Assembly: GCA_025363295.1 (NCBI GenBank)
Contig: JANYEC010000074.1
Coordinates: 49,264-113,263, forward strand
Direction: 5' to 3'
Source: Akkermansiaceae bacterium
Lineage (GTDB): Bacteria > Verrucomicrobiota > Verrucomicrobiia > Verrucomicrobiales > Akkermansiaceae
DNA length: 64,000 nucleotides
A model generated the notes under the pieces. The model worked only from the letters and a program-made list of their open reading frames with translations. It was not told the origin of the DNA and searched no databases. Made by a program: the position numbers and the translations under genes. Shown here one piece after another: positions 1 to 9,515 of this stretch. Each line of letters begins with the position of its first letter. Position 1 is the stretch's first letter.

Positions 1-596
1 ATCTCACGGTAGCTGCGGTTCGTTACGAAACCCACGGTCGCCAGCGCAAGGGCGTTTGCTCCACCTATCTGGCCGACCTCGTGAAATCGGGCGATCCAGT
101 GCAAATATTCGTTCAACCTAACAAAAATTTCCGCCTTCCCACTGACTCTTCCACGCCGGTGATCATGGTCGGTCCTGGCACGGGCGTTGCGCCATTTCGG
201 GCTTTTGTCGAACACCGCGCCACCCTCGGTGGCAGTGGGAAGAACTGGCTATTTTTTGGCGATCAGCATTATACCTACGATTTCCTCTATCAGCTCGAAT
301 GGCAGGATTTTCTGAAAGACGGTGCACTCACCCGCCTCGATGTCGCATTTTCCCGCGATCAACCGGAGAAAGTCTATGTCCAAGACCGCATGATTGAGCA
401 TTCGAAAGAACTCTATCAGTGGCTGCAAGAGGGCGCTCACTTCTACGTGTGTGGCGATGCTAACCGAATGGCTCACGACGTCCACAAGGCTCTAATCTCG
501 GTCGTCGAGAGTCAGGCGGGAATCTCCCACGAGGCTGCCGAGGCTTACGTCGAGGATCTTAAGAAAACCAAACGCTATCAACGCGACGTCTATTGA
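1..596 (+). CDS. cysJ: Sulfite reductase [NADPH] flavoprotein alpha subunit, C-terminal part
   Basis: The reading frame is open from base 3, so the gene begins upstream of the window. The visible part is the end of the FAD/NADPH-binding reductase half of CysJ, which passes electrons from NADPH through FAD and FMN to the hemoprotein CysI. Seen in the sequence: an RKGVCSTYLADLV segment, the GPGTGVAPFRAF NADPH-ribose loop, the LFFGDQHYTYDFLY segment, and the family's C-terminal end VEDLKKTKRYQRDVY. An internal GTG at 81 is not the real start, because homology runs on upstream of it. The stop lies 24 bases before cysI, consistent with one cys operon. The missing N-terminal flavodoxin domain cannot be judged here. 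Confidence 0.95.
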   Translation, partial: LTVAAVRYETHGRQRKGVCSTYLADLVKSGDPVQIFVQPNKNFRLPTDSSTPVIMVGPGTGVAPFRAFVEHRATLGGSGKNWLFFGDQHYTYDFLYQLEWQDFLKDGALTRLDVAFSRDQPEKVYVQDRMIEHSKELYQWLQEGAHFYVCGDANRMAHDVHKALISVVESQAGISHEAAEAYVEDLKKTKRYQRDVY

Positions 597-620
597 TCTC
601 AATTTTAAATTCCATTTCCC

Positions 621-2342
621 ATGTCCGAGAAAAAACTCTCAGCGAACGAATACATCAAGATCGACAGCAACTATCTCCGCGGCACCATCGCCGAGGGGCT
701 GGCTGATCTATCCACCGGAGCGATGGTCGAGGACGACCAGCAGCTCCTGAAATTCCATGGCACCTATCAGCAGGACGACCGCGACATCCGCGCCGGACGC
801 CGCAAGCACAAGCTGGAGAAGGCTTATTCTTTCATGATTCGTATCCGCGTTCCTGGCGGTGTCGCCACCCCGGCGCAGTGGTTAGAAACAGATCGTCTTG
901 CCACACAGTATGCGAACGGCACCATCAAGCTCACCACGCGCCAAGCGTTCCAGTTCCACGGCATCATCAAAACCAACCTCAAACGCACGATCAAGGAGAT
1001 CAACCAGTGCGCCATGGACACCATCGCCGCATGCGGTGACGTGAATCGCAACGTGATGTGCAATCCAAATCCATATCTATCAGAAATCCATGCACAGGCA
1101 TTGCAAGCTGCCAAGGATATCTCCACACACCTCACTCCGCAGACTCGCGCCTATCATGAGATCTGGCTAGATGGCGAGAAAATCGAATCGAGCGAAGAAG
1201 AGATCGAACCGATCTATGGCAAGACCTATCTGCCGCGTAAATTTAAGATCACCATCGCGGTGCCGCCATCCAATGATGTCGATATCTATGCGAACTGCCT
1301 TTCGTTCATCGCGATCGTGGAGGGCGGCAAGCTCGTCGGCTACAACGTCGCCGTCGGCGGCGGCATGGGCTCGACTCACGGAAATGAAGCCACCTATCCG
1401 CGGATTGCGGACGTGATCGGTTTTTGCACTCCAGAGCAGGTGGTGGACGTCGCGGAAAAGGTCGTGCTCGTGCAGCGTGATTTCGGAGACCGCACGGACC
1501 GCAAGCACTCGCGTTTCAAATACACCGTGGATGACCGCGGCCCCGACTGGATTCTTGCCAAGATCAATGAGTATCTCGGCTATAATCTTGGCCCTGTGCG
1601 CGATTTTAAATTCGAGGATAACGGCGACCGCTACGGCTGGACCGAAGATACTAACGGGAATTCCCACCTCACCCTATTCATCGCCGGGGGGCGCGTGCTC
1701 GACACTCCCTCCTATCCGATGCGCACCGGCCTCCGCGAGATCGCGAAGATCCACGATGGCGACTTCCGCCTTACCGCGAATCAGAATCTAATCATTGCTA
1801 ACGTATCCCCAGCCAAACGCTTAGAGATTGAAAGTCTGTTGGAGAAATACGGCATTCAAGACAGCCACCTGAAAAGCGCGTTGCGGCTCAACTCGCTGGC
1901 CTGCGTTGCGCTGCCGACTTGCGCACTCGCACTTGCCGAAGCCGAGCGTTTTCTCCCAGATCTCCTCACCAATCTCGAACAGTCGTTAGAGGAAAATGGT
2001 TTGCGCCACGATGCGATCACCATCCGGATGACCGGTTGTCCGAATGGTTGCGCACGTCCGTTCATCTCGGAAATCGGCTTCGTCGGACGTGGACCCGACC
2101 GCTACAATGTTTATCTCGGCGGTGGATTCGCCGGCCAGCGTCTCTCGAAACTCTATCGGGAAGACGTCACGGCAGCAGACATCCAACCCTTGCTCGCTCC
2201 GATTTTCAGCCACTATGCCAAGGCACGAAATGATGGCGAGCGCTTTGGTGACTTCTGTATTCGCACAGGTTATGTGAATGCCACCATCCAAGGGCCTGAT
2301 TTCCACAAGAATATCAAGCCAGAGGCGCAAGTCGCCGTTTAA
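621..2342 (+). CDS. cysI: Sulfite reductase [NADPH] hemoprotein beta subunit
   Basis: Reduces sulfite to sulfide by six electrons at a coupled siroheme-[4Fe-4S] centre, in the cytoplasm, as the partner of CysJ. The protein is 573 residues, the usual length. The four cluster-binding cysteines are present at about 428, 434, 473 and 477 (CVALPTC and TGCPNGC), with the same spacing as in E. coli CysI. The N-terminal ferredoxin-like half contains [13 protein letters not shown], and the C-terminal half [18 protein letters not shown]. It sits between cysJ and cysH, 23 bases before cysH, so the three are probably cotranscribed. No lesion was noticed. Confidence 0.97.
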   Translation: MSEKKLSANEYIKIDSNYLRGTIAEGLADLSTGAMVEDDQQLLKFHGTYQQDDRDIRAGRRKHKLEKAYSFMIRIRVPGGVATPAQWLETDRLATQYANGTIKLTTRQAFQFHGIIKTNLKRTIKEINQCAMDTIAACGDVNRNVMCNPNPYLSEIHAQALQAAKDISTHLTPQTRAYHEIWLDGEKIESSEEEIEPIYGKTYLPRKFKITIAVPPSNDVDIYANCLSFIAIVEGGKLVGYNVAVGGGMGSTHGNEATYPRIADVIGFCTPEQVVDVAEKVVLVQRDFGDRTDRKHSRFKYTVDDRGPDWILAKINEYLGYNLGPVRDFKFEDNGDRYGWTEDTNGNSHLTLFIAGGRVLDTPSYPMRTGLREIAKIHDGDFRLTANQNLIIANVSPAKRLEIESLLEKYGIQDSHLKSALRLNSLACVALPTCALALAEAERFLPDLLTNLEQSLEENGLRHDAITIRMTGCPNGCARPFISEIGFVGRGPDRYNVYLGGGFAGQRLSKLYREDVTAADIQPLLAPIFSHYAKARNDGERFGDFCIRTGYVNATIQGPDFHKNIKPEAQVAV

Positions 2343-2365
2343 TTTTTACTAACGCTAACTCCGCC

Positions 2366-3112
2366 ATGGAAGCGCTCAAATTCGAAATACCTCCTGTGAT
2401 CTCCCACGATATTGATCCCGCAGAACTCTCTGCGGTTCTCGCGCCAATGCGTGCGGGGGAGCGACTCCGCGCTCTTTATGACCAGCTCGGTGACCGCCTC
2501 GTGGCCACCACCAGTTTTGGGATCCAAGCGGCGGTCATGCTGCATTTGATCCACGAACACGCGCCCAAGGTTCCAGTGGTCTTTATTGATACCGGATTTC
2601 TATTTCCTGAAACCTATCAATATGCCGAGGAATTGACAGCGAAGCTCAACCTTGACCTTAGAATCTATCAACCCACGGTTTCCGCTGCGCGCCTCCAAGC
2701 GATCTACGGAAACCTCTGGGAAAACGGCAAAGAAGGTGCGGATCGCTACGGCCTTATCACCAAAGTGGAGCCGATGAACCGTGCCTTGCGGGAGACAGGA
2801 GCGGACGTCTGGCTCAGTGGTCTGCGTCGTTCCCAATCGCAGAGCCGAGTGGACCGTCCCTTCGTGGAGCAGCAGAAAAAAACCGTAAAAGCTTATCCGA
2901 TCCTTGATTGGGCAGACGCGCAGGTCGATCTCTACTTCTATCAGAATAGCCTTCCACGCCATCCGCTCGCGGAAAAGGGCTATGTGACGATGGGTGATTG
3001 GCACAGCACACGTCCTTCCGTAGATGGATCGGCGGAGTCCACGCGCTTCGACGGTGAAAAGTTCGAGTGCGGCTTGCACCTTGACTCCGGGACTCCAGAT
3101 TTCCAGATTTGA
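2366..3112 (+). CDS. cysH: Phosphoadenylyl-sulfate reductase
   Basis: Thioredoxin-dependent reduction of PAPS to sulfite, which then feeds CysJI. The 248-residue protein has the adenylyl-binding loop TTSFGIQAA, the PVVFIDTGFLFPETY segment, the SGLRRSQS arginine loop and the C-terminal ECGLH motif with the catalytic cysteine. The paired cysteines (CC...CxxC) that bind a 4Fe-4S cluster in APS reductases are absent, so PAPS rather than APS is the expected substrate; this is inferred from family rules. Upstream lies cysI; downstream an inverted repeat separates it from cysK. Confidence 0.94.
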   Translation: MEALKFEIPPVISHDIDPAELSAVLAPMRAGERLRALYDQLGDRLVATTSFGIQAAVMLHLIHEHAPKVPVVFIDTGFLFPETYQYAEELTAKLNLDLRIYQPTVSAARLQAIYGNLWENGKEGADRYGLITKVEPMNRALRETGADVWLSGLRRSQSQSRVDRPFVEQQKKTVKAYPILDWADAQVDLYFYQNSLPRHPLAEKGYVTMGDWHSTRPSVDGSAESTRFDGEKFECGLHLDSGTPDFQI

Positions 3113-3207
3113 GACAAGATATAAGACTTAATACAATCTAATGATCATCAATCGCCGTCACGTAATTATATCTTTTGTGCGTCTTACATCTTGAATTTTT
3201 GTGTCTC
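3111..3207. repeat. Imperfect inverted repeat between cysH and cysK
   Basis: The arm ACAAGATATAAGAC at 3114-3127 is complementary to GTCTTACATCTTGA at 3181-3194 at 12 of 14 positions, and an outer GAGAC at 3111 can pair with GTCTC at 3203-3207. The 53-base interior is AT-rich. It could be a transcript-processing hairpin, a weak terminator, or the remains of a small mobile repeat. It starts at the cysH stop codon and ends about 30 bases before cysK. Confidence 0.55.
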
Positions 3208-3237
3208 ATTTTTAATCTCCAAACCTAACAAATACTC

Positions 3238-4197
3238 ATGAACATCGCCGAAAACATGGTTGCCACCGTTGGTAATACTCCTCTGATCCGCCTTAATCAC
3301 GTCACCGTCGGTCTCGCCGCCGAGATCTGTGTGAAAGCCGAATTTTTCAACCCGCTTTTCAGTGTGAAAGACCGGATCGGCAAGGCCATGATCGAAGCCG
3401 CTGAGAAAGACGGGTCGCTCAAGCCCGGTGGCCTCATCATCGAGCCAACATCCGGGAACACCGGAATTGCTCTCGCCTTCATCGCACGCTCCAAAGGCTA
3501 TCGCTGTATTTTAACGATGCCTGAGAGTATGTCGATCGAACGCCGAGTTTTACTCCGTCTGTTAGGCGCAGAAATTGTACTCACCCCGCGTGCCCGAGGC
3601 ATGAATGGTGCCATCGCGATGGCGAAAAAGTTGATCGAGGAAAACCCCGGTTCATTCGGTCCGGGACAATTCGACAATCCTGCCAACCCGCAAGTCCACC
3701 GCGAGACAACCGCCGAAGAAATCTGGCGCGATACCGACGGTGAAGTGGATGTGTTTGTGGCCGCCGTCGGCACGGGTGGCACACTCACCGGTGTGGGGGA
3801 GGTTCTAAAATCCCGCCGGGATGTGAAAGTTTTCGCAGTTGAACCAGTAGGAAGTCCCGTAATCTCGGGGGGCCAACCTGGGCCTCACATGATTCAGGGC
3901 ATCGGAGCCGGTTTCATCCCAAAAAACCTCAATGTCTCGGTCATCGACGAGGTCATTCTCGTTTCAAATGAGGATGCAATCGCCACCGCTCAAGCACTTG
4001 CCCAACAGGAAGGACTACCCGCAGGAATTTCAACCGGGGCCAATGTGTGGGCGGCCATCCAGATCGCCAAGCGCCCTGAATTCAAAGGCAAACGAATTGT
4101 GACCATTGGATGTTCATCCACCGAGCGCTACCTCTCCACCGCACTCGCAGAAAAAGTCCGTGAAGAAGTGGTCAACTTACCGGTTCACGAAATCTAA
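3238..4197 (+). CDS. cysK: Cysteine synthase (O-acetylserine sulfhydrylase)
   Basis: PLP-dependent enzyme that joins sulfide to O-acetylserine to give cysteine, the last step of the pathway encoded just upstream. The 319-residue protein has the Schiff-base lysine in FSVKDRIG (about residue 43), the substrate loop EPTSGNTGIAL, the PLP-phosphate loop VGTGGTLTGVGEV and the late ISTGANVWAA segment. Length is typical. No serine acetyltransferase gene lies nearby. A clear hairpin terminator follows at 4214-4254. Confidence 0.96.
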   Translation: MNIAENMVATVGNTPLIRLNHVTVGLAAEICVKAEFFNPLFSVKDRIGKAMIEAAEKDGSLKPGGLIIEPTSGNTGIALAFIARSKGYRCILTMPESMSIERRVLLRLLGAEIVLTPRARGMNGAIAMAKKLIEENPGSFGPGQFDNPANPQVHRETTAEEIWRDTDGEVDVFVAAVGTGGTLTGVGEVLKSRRDVKVFAVEPVGSPVISGGQPGPHMIQGIGAGFIPKNLNVSVIDEVILVSNEDAIATAQALAQQEGLPAGISTGANVWAAIQIAKRPEFKGKRIVTIGCSSTERYLSTALAEKVREEVVNLPVHEI

Positions 4198-4213
4198 CTT
4201 TTAAATTGTAAGT

Positions 4214-4254
4214 GACGCCGGTGCTTTCCCGCAAAGCCCCGGCGTCTTTATTTC
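4214..4254 (+). terminator. Rho-independent terminator after cysK
   Basis: GACGCCGG pairs with CCGGCGTC, an inner GCTTT pairs with AAAGC, and a T-rich tail (TTTATTT) follows on the plus strand. It lies 17 bases after the cysK stop and separates the plus-strand cys genes from the convergent LolA-like gene. Confidence 0.85.
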
Positions 4255-4272
4255 TCGATGAAATTTAGAACC

Positions 4273-4899
4273 TCACTTCAGGGTAAGCCCTGCTAGATTC
4301 GGCTTAAAGAGGGAATCGGGGAGGGGAGTGTTGATGTGTGAATTACGGAAAATGGTCCTCACTCGCGACTTGTCTTGGAGTTCAAGTTCGAGCGCTGTTA
4401 GTTCGTTTTTGACTGGATCAATATCGAGAAAAATCCACGGCACCTGCGAACGCATCCGGCGGTCTTTGGCCTTGAGCGTGTATTGGGAGATGCCAGAGGT
4501 GACGCGAGATTCGATGATTTCAAACGCGGATTGAAAAGCCTCGGGCGACTCGAATGCCTTGCCTGAAAGTAGCGAGAAACGAGCGGCTTGCGGAGAGTCC
4601 GCGGAAATCTGCTGGGCGGTTTTTTGCGCAGATTCGATCAGTGTTAGAGTTTGTCCATCGGAGACAGCTAGCGTCTCGGCTGGCTCGCCCAGTTGCCAGC
4701 GGAACTTCCCAGGCTTCACGAAGGATAGCCGGCCATTCGCTGAGGTTGGTTCTTTCAAAGCGGGTAGTTTGCGCTCTTGTGTGAAAGTGATGTCAAGCGA
4801 CTGGATTGATGGTTGGCGCTTGAGCCATGCATCGAGCACGGCATTGTCCGCGCGCAGGGTGGCGAGACTGAAAACGACAAATATAATGCTGTGGCGCAT
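4273..4899 (-). CDS. LolA-like outer-membrane lipoprotein carrier
   Basis: A 208-residue periplasmic protein with a short N-terminal signal (MRHSIIFVVFSLATLRA), then a LolA-type fold: QSLDITFTQERKLPAL, SANGRLSFVKPGKFRWQL and a later LDIDPVKNELTALEL strand. LolA proteins ferry lipoproteins, or in paralogues other lipids, across the periplasm. Paralogues of this kind are often encoded beside MMPL/RND lipid exporters, and such an exporter is encoded 2.2 kb away on the same strand (7064-9430), with a subtilase between. A role in lipid or glycolipid export with that transporter is inference; classical LolA is the alternative. Confidence 0.8.
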   Translation of the reverse strand: MRHSIIFVVFSLATLRADNAVLDAWLKRQPSIQSLDITFTQERKLPALKEPTSANGRLSFVKPGKFRWQLGEPAETLAVSDGQTLTLIESAQKTAQQISADSPQAARFSLLSGKAFESPEAFQSAFEIIESRVTSGISQYTLKAKDRRMRSQVPWIFLDIDPVKNELTALELELQDKSRVRTIFRNSHINTPLPDSLFKPNLAGLTLK

Positions 4900-4960
4900 G
4901 GTGGGTCCAGTTTCGCGAGTGAGTAGGAAGTTACAAGTGCGCAGATTTTCCTTATCTGGC

Positions 4961-6925
4961 TTATGGTCGGGTGATTTTGAGGCGAATCATCCGTTTCGGT
5001 GCGGTGCTGGCAAGAATGTTGTCACGGGCTTGGAAGCTGCTATCCGAATTAGTGATGATCACAGCAGGAGTCCAATTCGTTAGATTATCGGTGACTTCGG
5101 CGCTCCAGTTGATGTCTGTAGCGGAAATATTTTTAGCGACCGTTAGAGTGAGATAGCCACTCGTTTGATCGACCACGGCGGTGCTTGCACTGAATGCTTT
5201 CGGATCGAGATTCATGGCATATTCAATGAGATTTTGAAGTTGGTCCGCATCTGGATCGGCGTTTGCTCCGCTGATGTTAGGGTCGGCGAGCTCGCTTGCG
5301 TCGAATTTTGCGAAGCGCCATGCATCGAAGGGTTTATCCTGAAGGGTCACTGTGGCAAGTTGCGCGGGATTGCTCACGAGGGCGAAATCACTCGCGATCC
5401 CCACCGCCACACTGCGACTCCCTTGCGCGACATTGTCCGCAATGGGAATGACTTGGATGGAGATAGAAGCGAGTCCAGCAGGAATCGTCACGCTGGCGGG
5501 GAGTGCTTGAAAATGAGTGCCCGCAACGGCGGTTCCCCCAATGCTGAGCGGCACATAAAGCGGCAATGTCGCATCACCGCTGCGGGTAATCGTAAAGGTG
5601 CCCTGTTGGAGATCGAGTTCCCGAGCGCTGGGGTTAGTGGCAACGATTTCAACAGAAGGAAGACTGTGCCATGCGAGTGCGAAAGTGGTGGCGACGGCGG
5701 AGGTATTCTCCACCACGATCACATAGTCACCGGGAGAAAGCATAGGCTGATAGACGAGTTCCACGTTATCCAAGTAGCCCACGCTTTCACTGACGAGAGC
5801 TCCTTGGGTAAATCCAGAGGCATGATAGAGATGCAAATCCAGATCAGCCATGGAGGTGCTCAAGTTTCCCCAGTTAGGGCCTGGGATGTTGTCGGTAACA
5901 ATTCTGTGCCACGTCATCGCGGCACAGAACGGGGTAGGGGATGTGCCATTGGGAATTGAGAAAAAATAAGATTTTGTGGAGTTCCCATTCACGCTTTCCG
6001 CGCTCCATCCGCGGGATTTTTGCAAGCTGCTAGTCGATGCGTTGCCTCTGCCCGCGCGGAGATCGTGATAGGCGTGGTTTATGTTCAGCTCGCCAGCGCC
6101 GAAGCGAAGATCGAGTGGGCGATTTGAAGTATTAGCCCACGTGCCCGCTACGGTGTCTTTCCTCGCTGAAGCCAAGAGGAGTGCTTTGATAACGCGCGGC
6201 AGGTCGGCTCCGCTCAGCGAATACGGAGTGGCGGTGAGTTTCGAATAAAGTAGCCCCGCTGCGCTTGATATCATCGGAGTCGTGAAACTGGTGGCGGACT
6301 CCGGCGCAACGATGTCAGGCTTAATTCGACCCGGGGTATCAACAGTGGTGAATCCTGCACTGTGTAAACCATCAGTTCGGCCCACTGAAATTGTATGGTA
6401 TCCCTGCCCAATAAGCTCTGGAAGCACGGTGCTCGAGCCATTGTTTTCCCCCACCACACAGACGAACCCATCGCGATCAATGGCGAAATCTAAACGCTGG
6501 TTCGTTTCTGCTGCGAAAGAATAGGTGGGAGCGATCCAACTAAGATTTACGACTGCATGCGTTTCCACAGCGGGGGCGGAAAGGCTGCCCACTTTGAGAA
6601 ACTCGCTGCCCACCCAAGGGCTTGCACTATATAGATCGACCGGAGTGTTTCCCGATAAGAGGCTCGTTGAATTGCCATAAAAATACGATGCCACCAAGTT
6701 TGCGTGATTGCTAACACCAGTGGTTCCCGATTTCACGGTGAACGTCTTCCCTGTAAAATTGGAACTTACGGTATCAGGCACATAGTTTGCTGCACTTTCG
6801 AGGGCCTCCACCTGGGTGAAACCTTGCACCGGCGCGCCTGGCAATTCAGGCCCCGCGAGCAACTGCAATCTGGTAAAGCCAATTTGATTCTTCCAATCCG
6901 CCTGCGCCGTCGCAGCGAAAGACAA
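4961..6925 (-). CDS. Subtilisin-family (S8) serine peptidase with Calx-beta-like domain; probable frameshift at the 5' end
   Basis: A secreted protease of about 650 residues. The catalytic serine lies in SATSFTTPMISSAAGLL, preceded by KPDIVAPE; the His motif is GVSNHANLVASYFYG, and the oxyanion Asn is in VGENNGSS. The usual Asp motif appears as GFTQVEAL, with Glu at the Asp position, a variant I associate with environmental S8 proteins. After the protease come a jelly-roll-like stretch, a Calx-beta-like segment (TFTITRSGDATLPLYVPLSIG) and a C-terminal module common in Verrucomicrobia exported proteins. The annotated start is a TTG inside the signal peptide. A better start, ATG at 6971 with AAGGA upstream, lies in another frame; see the findings. 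Confidence 0.8.
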   Translation of the reverse strand: MSFAATAQADWKNQIGFTRLQLLAGPELPGAPVQGFTQVEALESAANYVPDTVSSNFTGKTFTVKSGTTGVSNHANLVASYFYGNSTSLLSGNTPVDLYSASPWVGSEFLKVGSLSAPAVETHAVVNLSWIAPTYSFAAETNQRLDFAIDRDGFVCVVGENNGSSTVLPELIGQGYHTISVGRTDGLHSAGFTTVDTPGRIKPDIVAPESATSFTTPMISSAAGLLYSKLTATPYSLSGADLPRVIKALLLASARKDTVAGTWANTSNRPLDLRFGAGELNINHAYHDLRAGRGNASTSSLQKSRGWSAESVNGNSTKSYFFSIPNGTSPTPFCAAMTWHRIVTDNIPGPNWGNLSTSMADLDLHLYHASGFTQGALVSESVGYLDNVELVYQPMLSPGDYVIVVENTSAVATTFALAWHSLPSVEIVATNPSARELDLQQGTFTITRSGDATLPLYVPLSIGGTAVAGTHFQALPASVTIPAGLASISIQVIPIADNVAQGSRSVAVGIASDFALVSNPAQLATVTLQDKPFDAWRFAKFDASELADPNISGANADPDADQLQNLIEYAMNLDPKAFSASTAVVDQTSGYLTLTVAKNISATDINWSAEVTDNLTNWTPAVIITNSDSSFQARDNILASTAPKRMIRLKITRP

Positions 6926-7063
6926 AACCCCACCGACGAAAGCCAGAAAAACCCCTCGCCCATCCAGACATGTCGATCCTTGGAAATGTAATAACTTGAT
7001 CGCAAAACATACCTCGCGTCATCAAAGAATCAAGACGCTTTCCCTTTTATCCGCGCAGGTTAG

Positions 7064-9430
7064 TCACTGGGTTTTCCAACCTGGCAGGAGAAAAATCGAA
7101 ACGCCCATACTCAGGACAATGCCGATCACCGAAACAATTCCCAAGCTCACTAAAGCATCGCTCGATGAAAATACCAGCGAACCAAAACCTATTACATTGG
7201 AGGCACCACAGAAAAGCAGCGCCTTCCCCGTGCCTTGCCAGAGTTCCTGATAGTCGCCATGGGTGCGGCGCAGGCTTAGGGTGACGTGAATCGCATAGTC
7301 GATGCCAGTGCCAAGCAGCAGCGGTGTGGCCATTAGATTGACAAAATTCCATTTCAGACCAGTCACGCTCATGATAGCTAACAGAATCACCGTGCAGACT
7401 ACCATCGCGAACAAGGCCAGCATCACATCGCTCGCCCGGCGGAAGATGACGATCATCATCCCAACGAGCAGAACGAACATAGGCACGAGCATCCGAGCCA
7501 TGTCCTTACTGACTAACCGGGCGATGGCTGGCTTGAAAAGTGCCCAGCCGCTGAGCCAGATACCGCCGCCTGTGATGCTGCGGAAAGTTTCATAATCCTT
7601 TCCGGCGGGATCGATTCCAGGTGCGGGCTCGATATTTCCCAAAAGATAGCCACCACCGTTTTCTTTGCGAGATAGGAAAAGCCGCATGACCTCCCGGGCA
7701 GACTCGGATTTCGGAAATACGGTGGAACGGACATCATTGGATTGGCGGGCCATCGCCTCCAGCACGGACTTCCCTAACGCAAGTCCTTCATCCGTGAAAC
7801 CCGCAGCATCAGCCTCGCGCAGCAGGCGTTCACGATCGGCGGCGAAGGAGGCTAACAAAGGGCGGTTCGCGGCTTGGCGTGCTGCATCCGGCCACCAGCC
7901 GATGGGGAGTTTCCCCTCGGCGATCGCTCCCGATTTTTTGATCGATGCGATGCGTCGATTCGCTTCAGTGATGCGCTGGAGCATGTCAGCGTCGTTATCC
8001 CCCTCGACGACGATGCCGAGGGATTTTCCGCTCCAGCTGGGGAAATCCTTTTGGATACGCTCGAAGGATTCCATCGCATTGCTATTCCTTGGGCGCATGA
8101 TTTTCGAGTCGAACTCAGCACCCGGCATTCCGTGAATTAGCAGGGTCGCGATGGCGGAGAGAACCAAGACGCCCGTGATAGACCATGCGAGTTTGTGGCG
8201 TGGTAGAAATTTTCCTGAACCCTTGGCAGGCGCGCGATTCACTCCGAACTTCGCGACAAAAGGCAGATAGATCACTAACATCAGGATACCCGCCGCTGCT
8301 AGACCGATGGCAACAATGGTGCCGAGCTGGGCCATGCCTGGAAGCCCACCAAGATTGAGTGCCATGAAAACGACAGTGGTGGTAATGGCACCGCACATCA
8401 CCGGCGGGCCCGAGGATTTCCTCAACTCATGTTTGTCATGCCCGGCGAGCTTTGCTTCCTGACAAATCACCAGCCCATAGTCCACCGCGAGGCCAATCAG
8501 AATTTCGATAGAACTCAGAGCCATGATGCTGAGCTCTCCATAAAGCCAACCCGCGAGCCCCAGTGCGACGGCGAAAACGATGACAAGCACTCCCACAAGA
8601 CCTAGCAGAAGACTGAAGCGCCGCTGCATCCACCAGAAAAGAATCCCTATCAAACCCAGCGTAATACTGATAGATCCGCTCAAATCATATTCCATCGCCA
8701 CGCCGATCTCAGAGGAAAATGCGGGCTCGCCGGTGAGACGGACGTTCAAGCCCTTGCCCTCGCCAGCCTGCCAAGTGGCGGTGGAGGCGCGGATTTTTTT
8801 CAGCCATGCATCGGCTTCACGATAACCTTTGATCTCGCCCGGGGCATCAGCAAAAAGCAGGTGTGAGCGGCCATCGGGACTTTCAAATGCCTCACCACCT
8901 TGCTCGGAGGATGTTAGCGCAGTGACAGATGGATGATCGAGGAAACCAAACGGATCGTGAGCTAGCATCACCATCGAAAGACCCTCCATGGCCGTGCCGA
9001 CTTTCTCTAACGAGGCTTTCACCGTCGCATTCGAATTTGCTGGCGATAGCCGCGCCGCCTGCACTTGGGTGGCAGCAGAATCGCCATTAAGCCAGAGATA
9101 AGCCAGCAGCTCTGCGATGCCCTCGGGCTCGTCGCTCCAGCGCGGTTTCCAACGGGCGCGTTTCACCACTCCATCGGCCTTCAGGTGCTTTGCTAAAGAC
9201 TCAGCTGCTGCTGGCATGCTTCCTTCATCTGCCTCGCCTCCTTCGATGAGCATGATTAACTCGTTGTCGCGGGAAAACGCTTGATGAAACGCCTTCAAGC
9301 CCTTCACCTCGGGTAGATCGGCGGGCATCATCGAGAGGATGTCCGTGTCGAAGCGCAACCGTAACAGACCGGAAGATGCTGCTAGAATCGAGACGACAAG
9401 AATAATGGGAACAGCCAAGCGGCGCAGCAT
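7064..9430 (-). CDS. RND-superfamily (MMPL) exporter
   Basis: A 788-residue inner-membrane protein with the typical RND layout: one N-terminal TM segment (VPIILVVSILAASSGLL), a large periplasmic loop starting FDTDILSMMPADLPEV, a six-helix TM block (from GSISITLGLIGILFWW), a second periplasmic loop and a second TM block ending in VSLGIVSVIGIVLSMGVSIF. This two-fold arrangement matches MMPL/HpnN-type predicted lipid exporters. The frame is open further upstream, but those codons overlap the end of gltB and look non-coding, so ATG at 9430 is chosen. It is probably functionally tied to the LolA-like gene downstream. The substrate is unknown. Confidence 0.88.
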   Translation of the reverse strand: MLRRLAVPIILVVSILAASSGLLRLRFDTDILSMMPADLPEVKGLKAFHQAFSRDNELIMLIEGGEADEGSMPAAAESLAKHLKADGVVKRARWKPRWSDEPEGIAELLAYLWLNGDSAATQVQAARLSPANSNATVKASLEKVGTAMEGLSMVMLAHDPFGFLDHPSVTALTSSEQGGEAFESPDGRSHLLFADAPGEIKGYREADAWLKKIRASTATWQAGEGKGLNVRLTGEPAFSSEIGVAMEYDLSGSISITLGLIGILFWWMQRRFSLLLGLVGVLVIVFAVALGLAGWLYGELSIMALSSIEILIGLAVDYGLVICQEAKLAGHDKHELRKSSGPPVMCGAITTTVVFMALNLGGLPGMAQLGTIVAIGLAAAGILMLVIYLPFVAKFGVNRAPAKGSGKFLPRHKLAWSITGVLVLSAIATLLIHGMPGAEFDSKIMRPRNSNAMESFERIQKDFPSWSGKSLGIVVEGDNDADMLQRITEANRRIASIKKSGAIAEGKLPIGWWPDAARQAANRPLLASFAADRERLLREADAAGFTDEGLALGKSVLEAMARQSNDVRSTVFPKSESAREVMRLFLSRKENGGGYLLGNIEPAPGIDPAGKDYETFRSITGGGIWLSGWALFKPAIARLVSKDMARMLVPMFVLLVGMMIVIFRRASDVMLALFAMVVCTVILLAIMSVTGLKWNFVNLMATPLLLGTGIDYAIHVTLSLRRTHGDYQELWQGTGKALLFCGASNVIGFGSLVFSSSDALVSLGIVSVIGIVLSMGVSIFLLPGWKTQ

Positions 9431-9515
9431 GCCGCTACTCAATCGACAAATCCCGCCAACGGAAAACTGAATTTCAAAAATCTCCGACGGGCAACACGTT
9501 TTCCGTCTGCTAGAA

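Noticed and set aside
5165..5959. A 264-codon plus-strand open frame opposite the subtilase gene
   Set aside because: It lies wholly antisense to a protein with clear protease motifs, and its translation has no domain; it follows from codon bias of the real gene.
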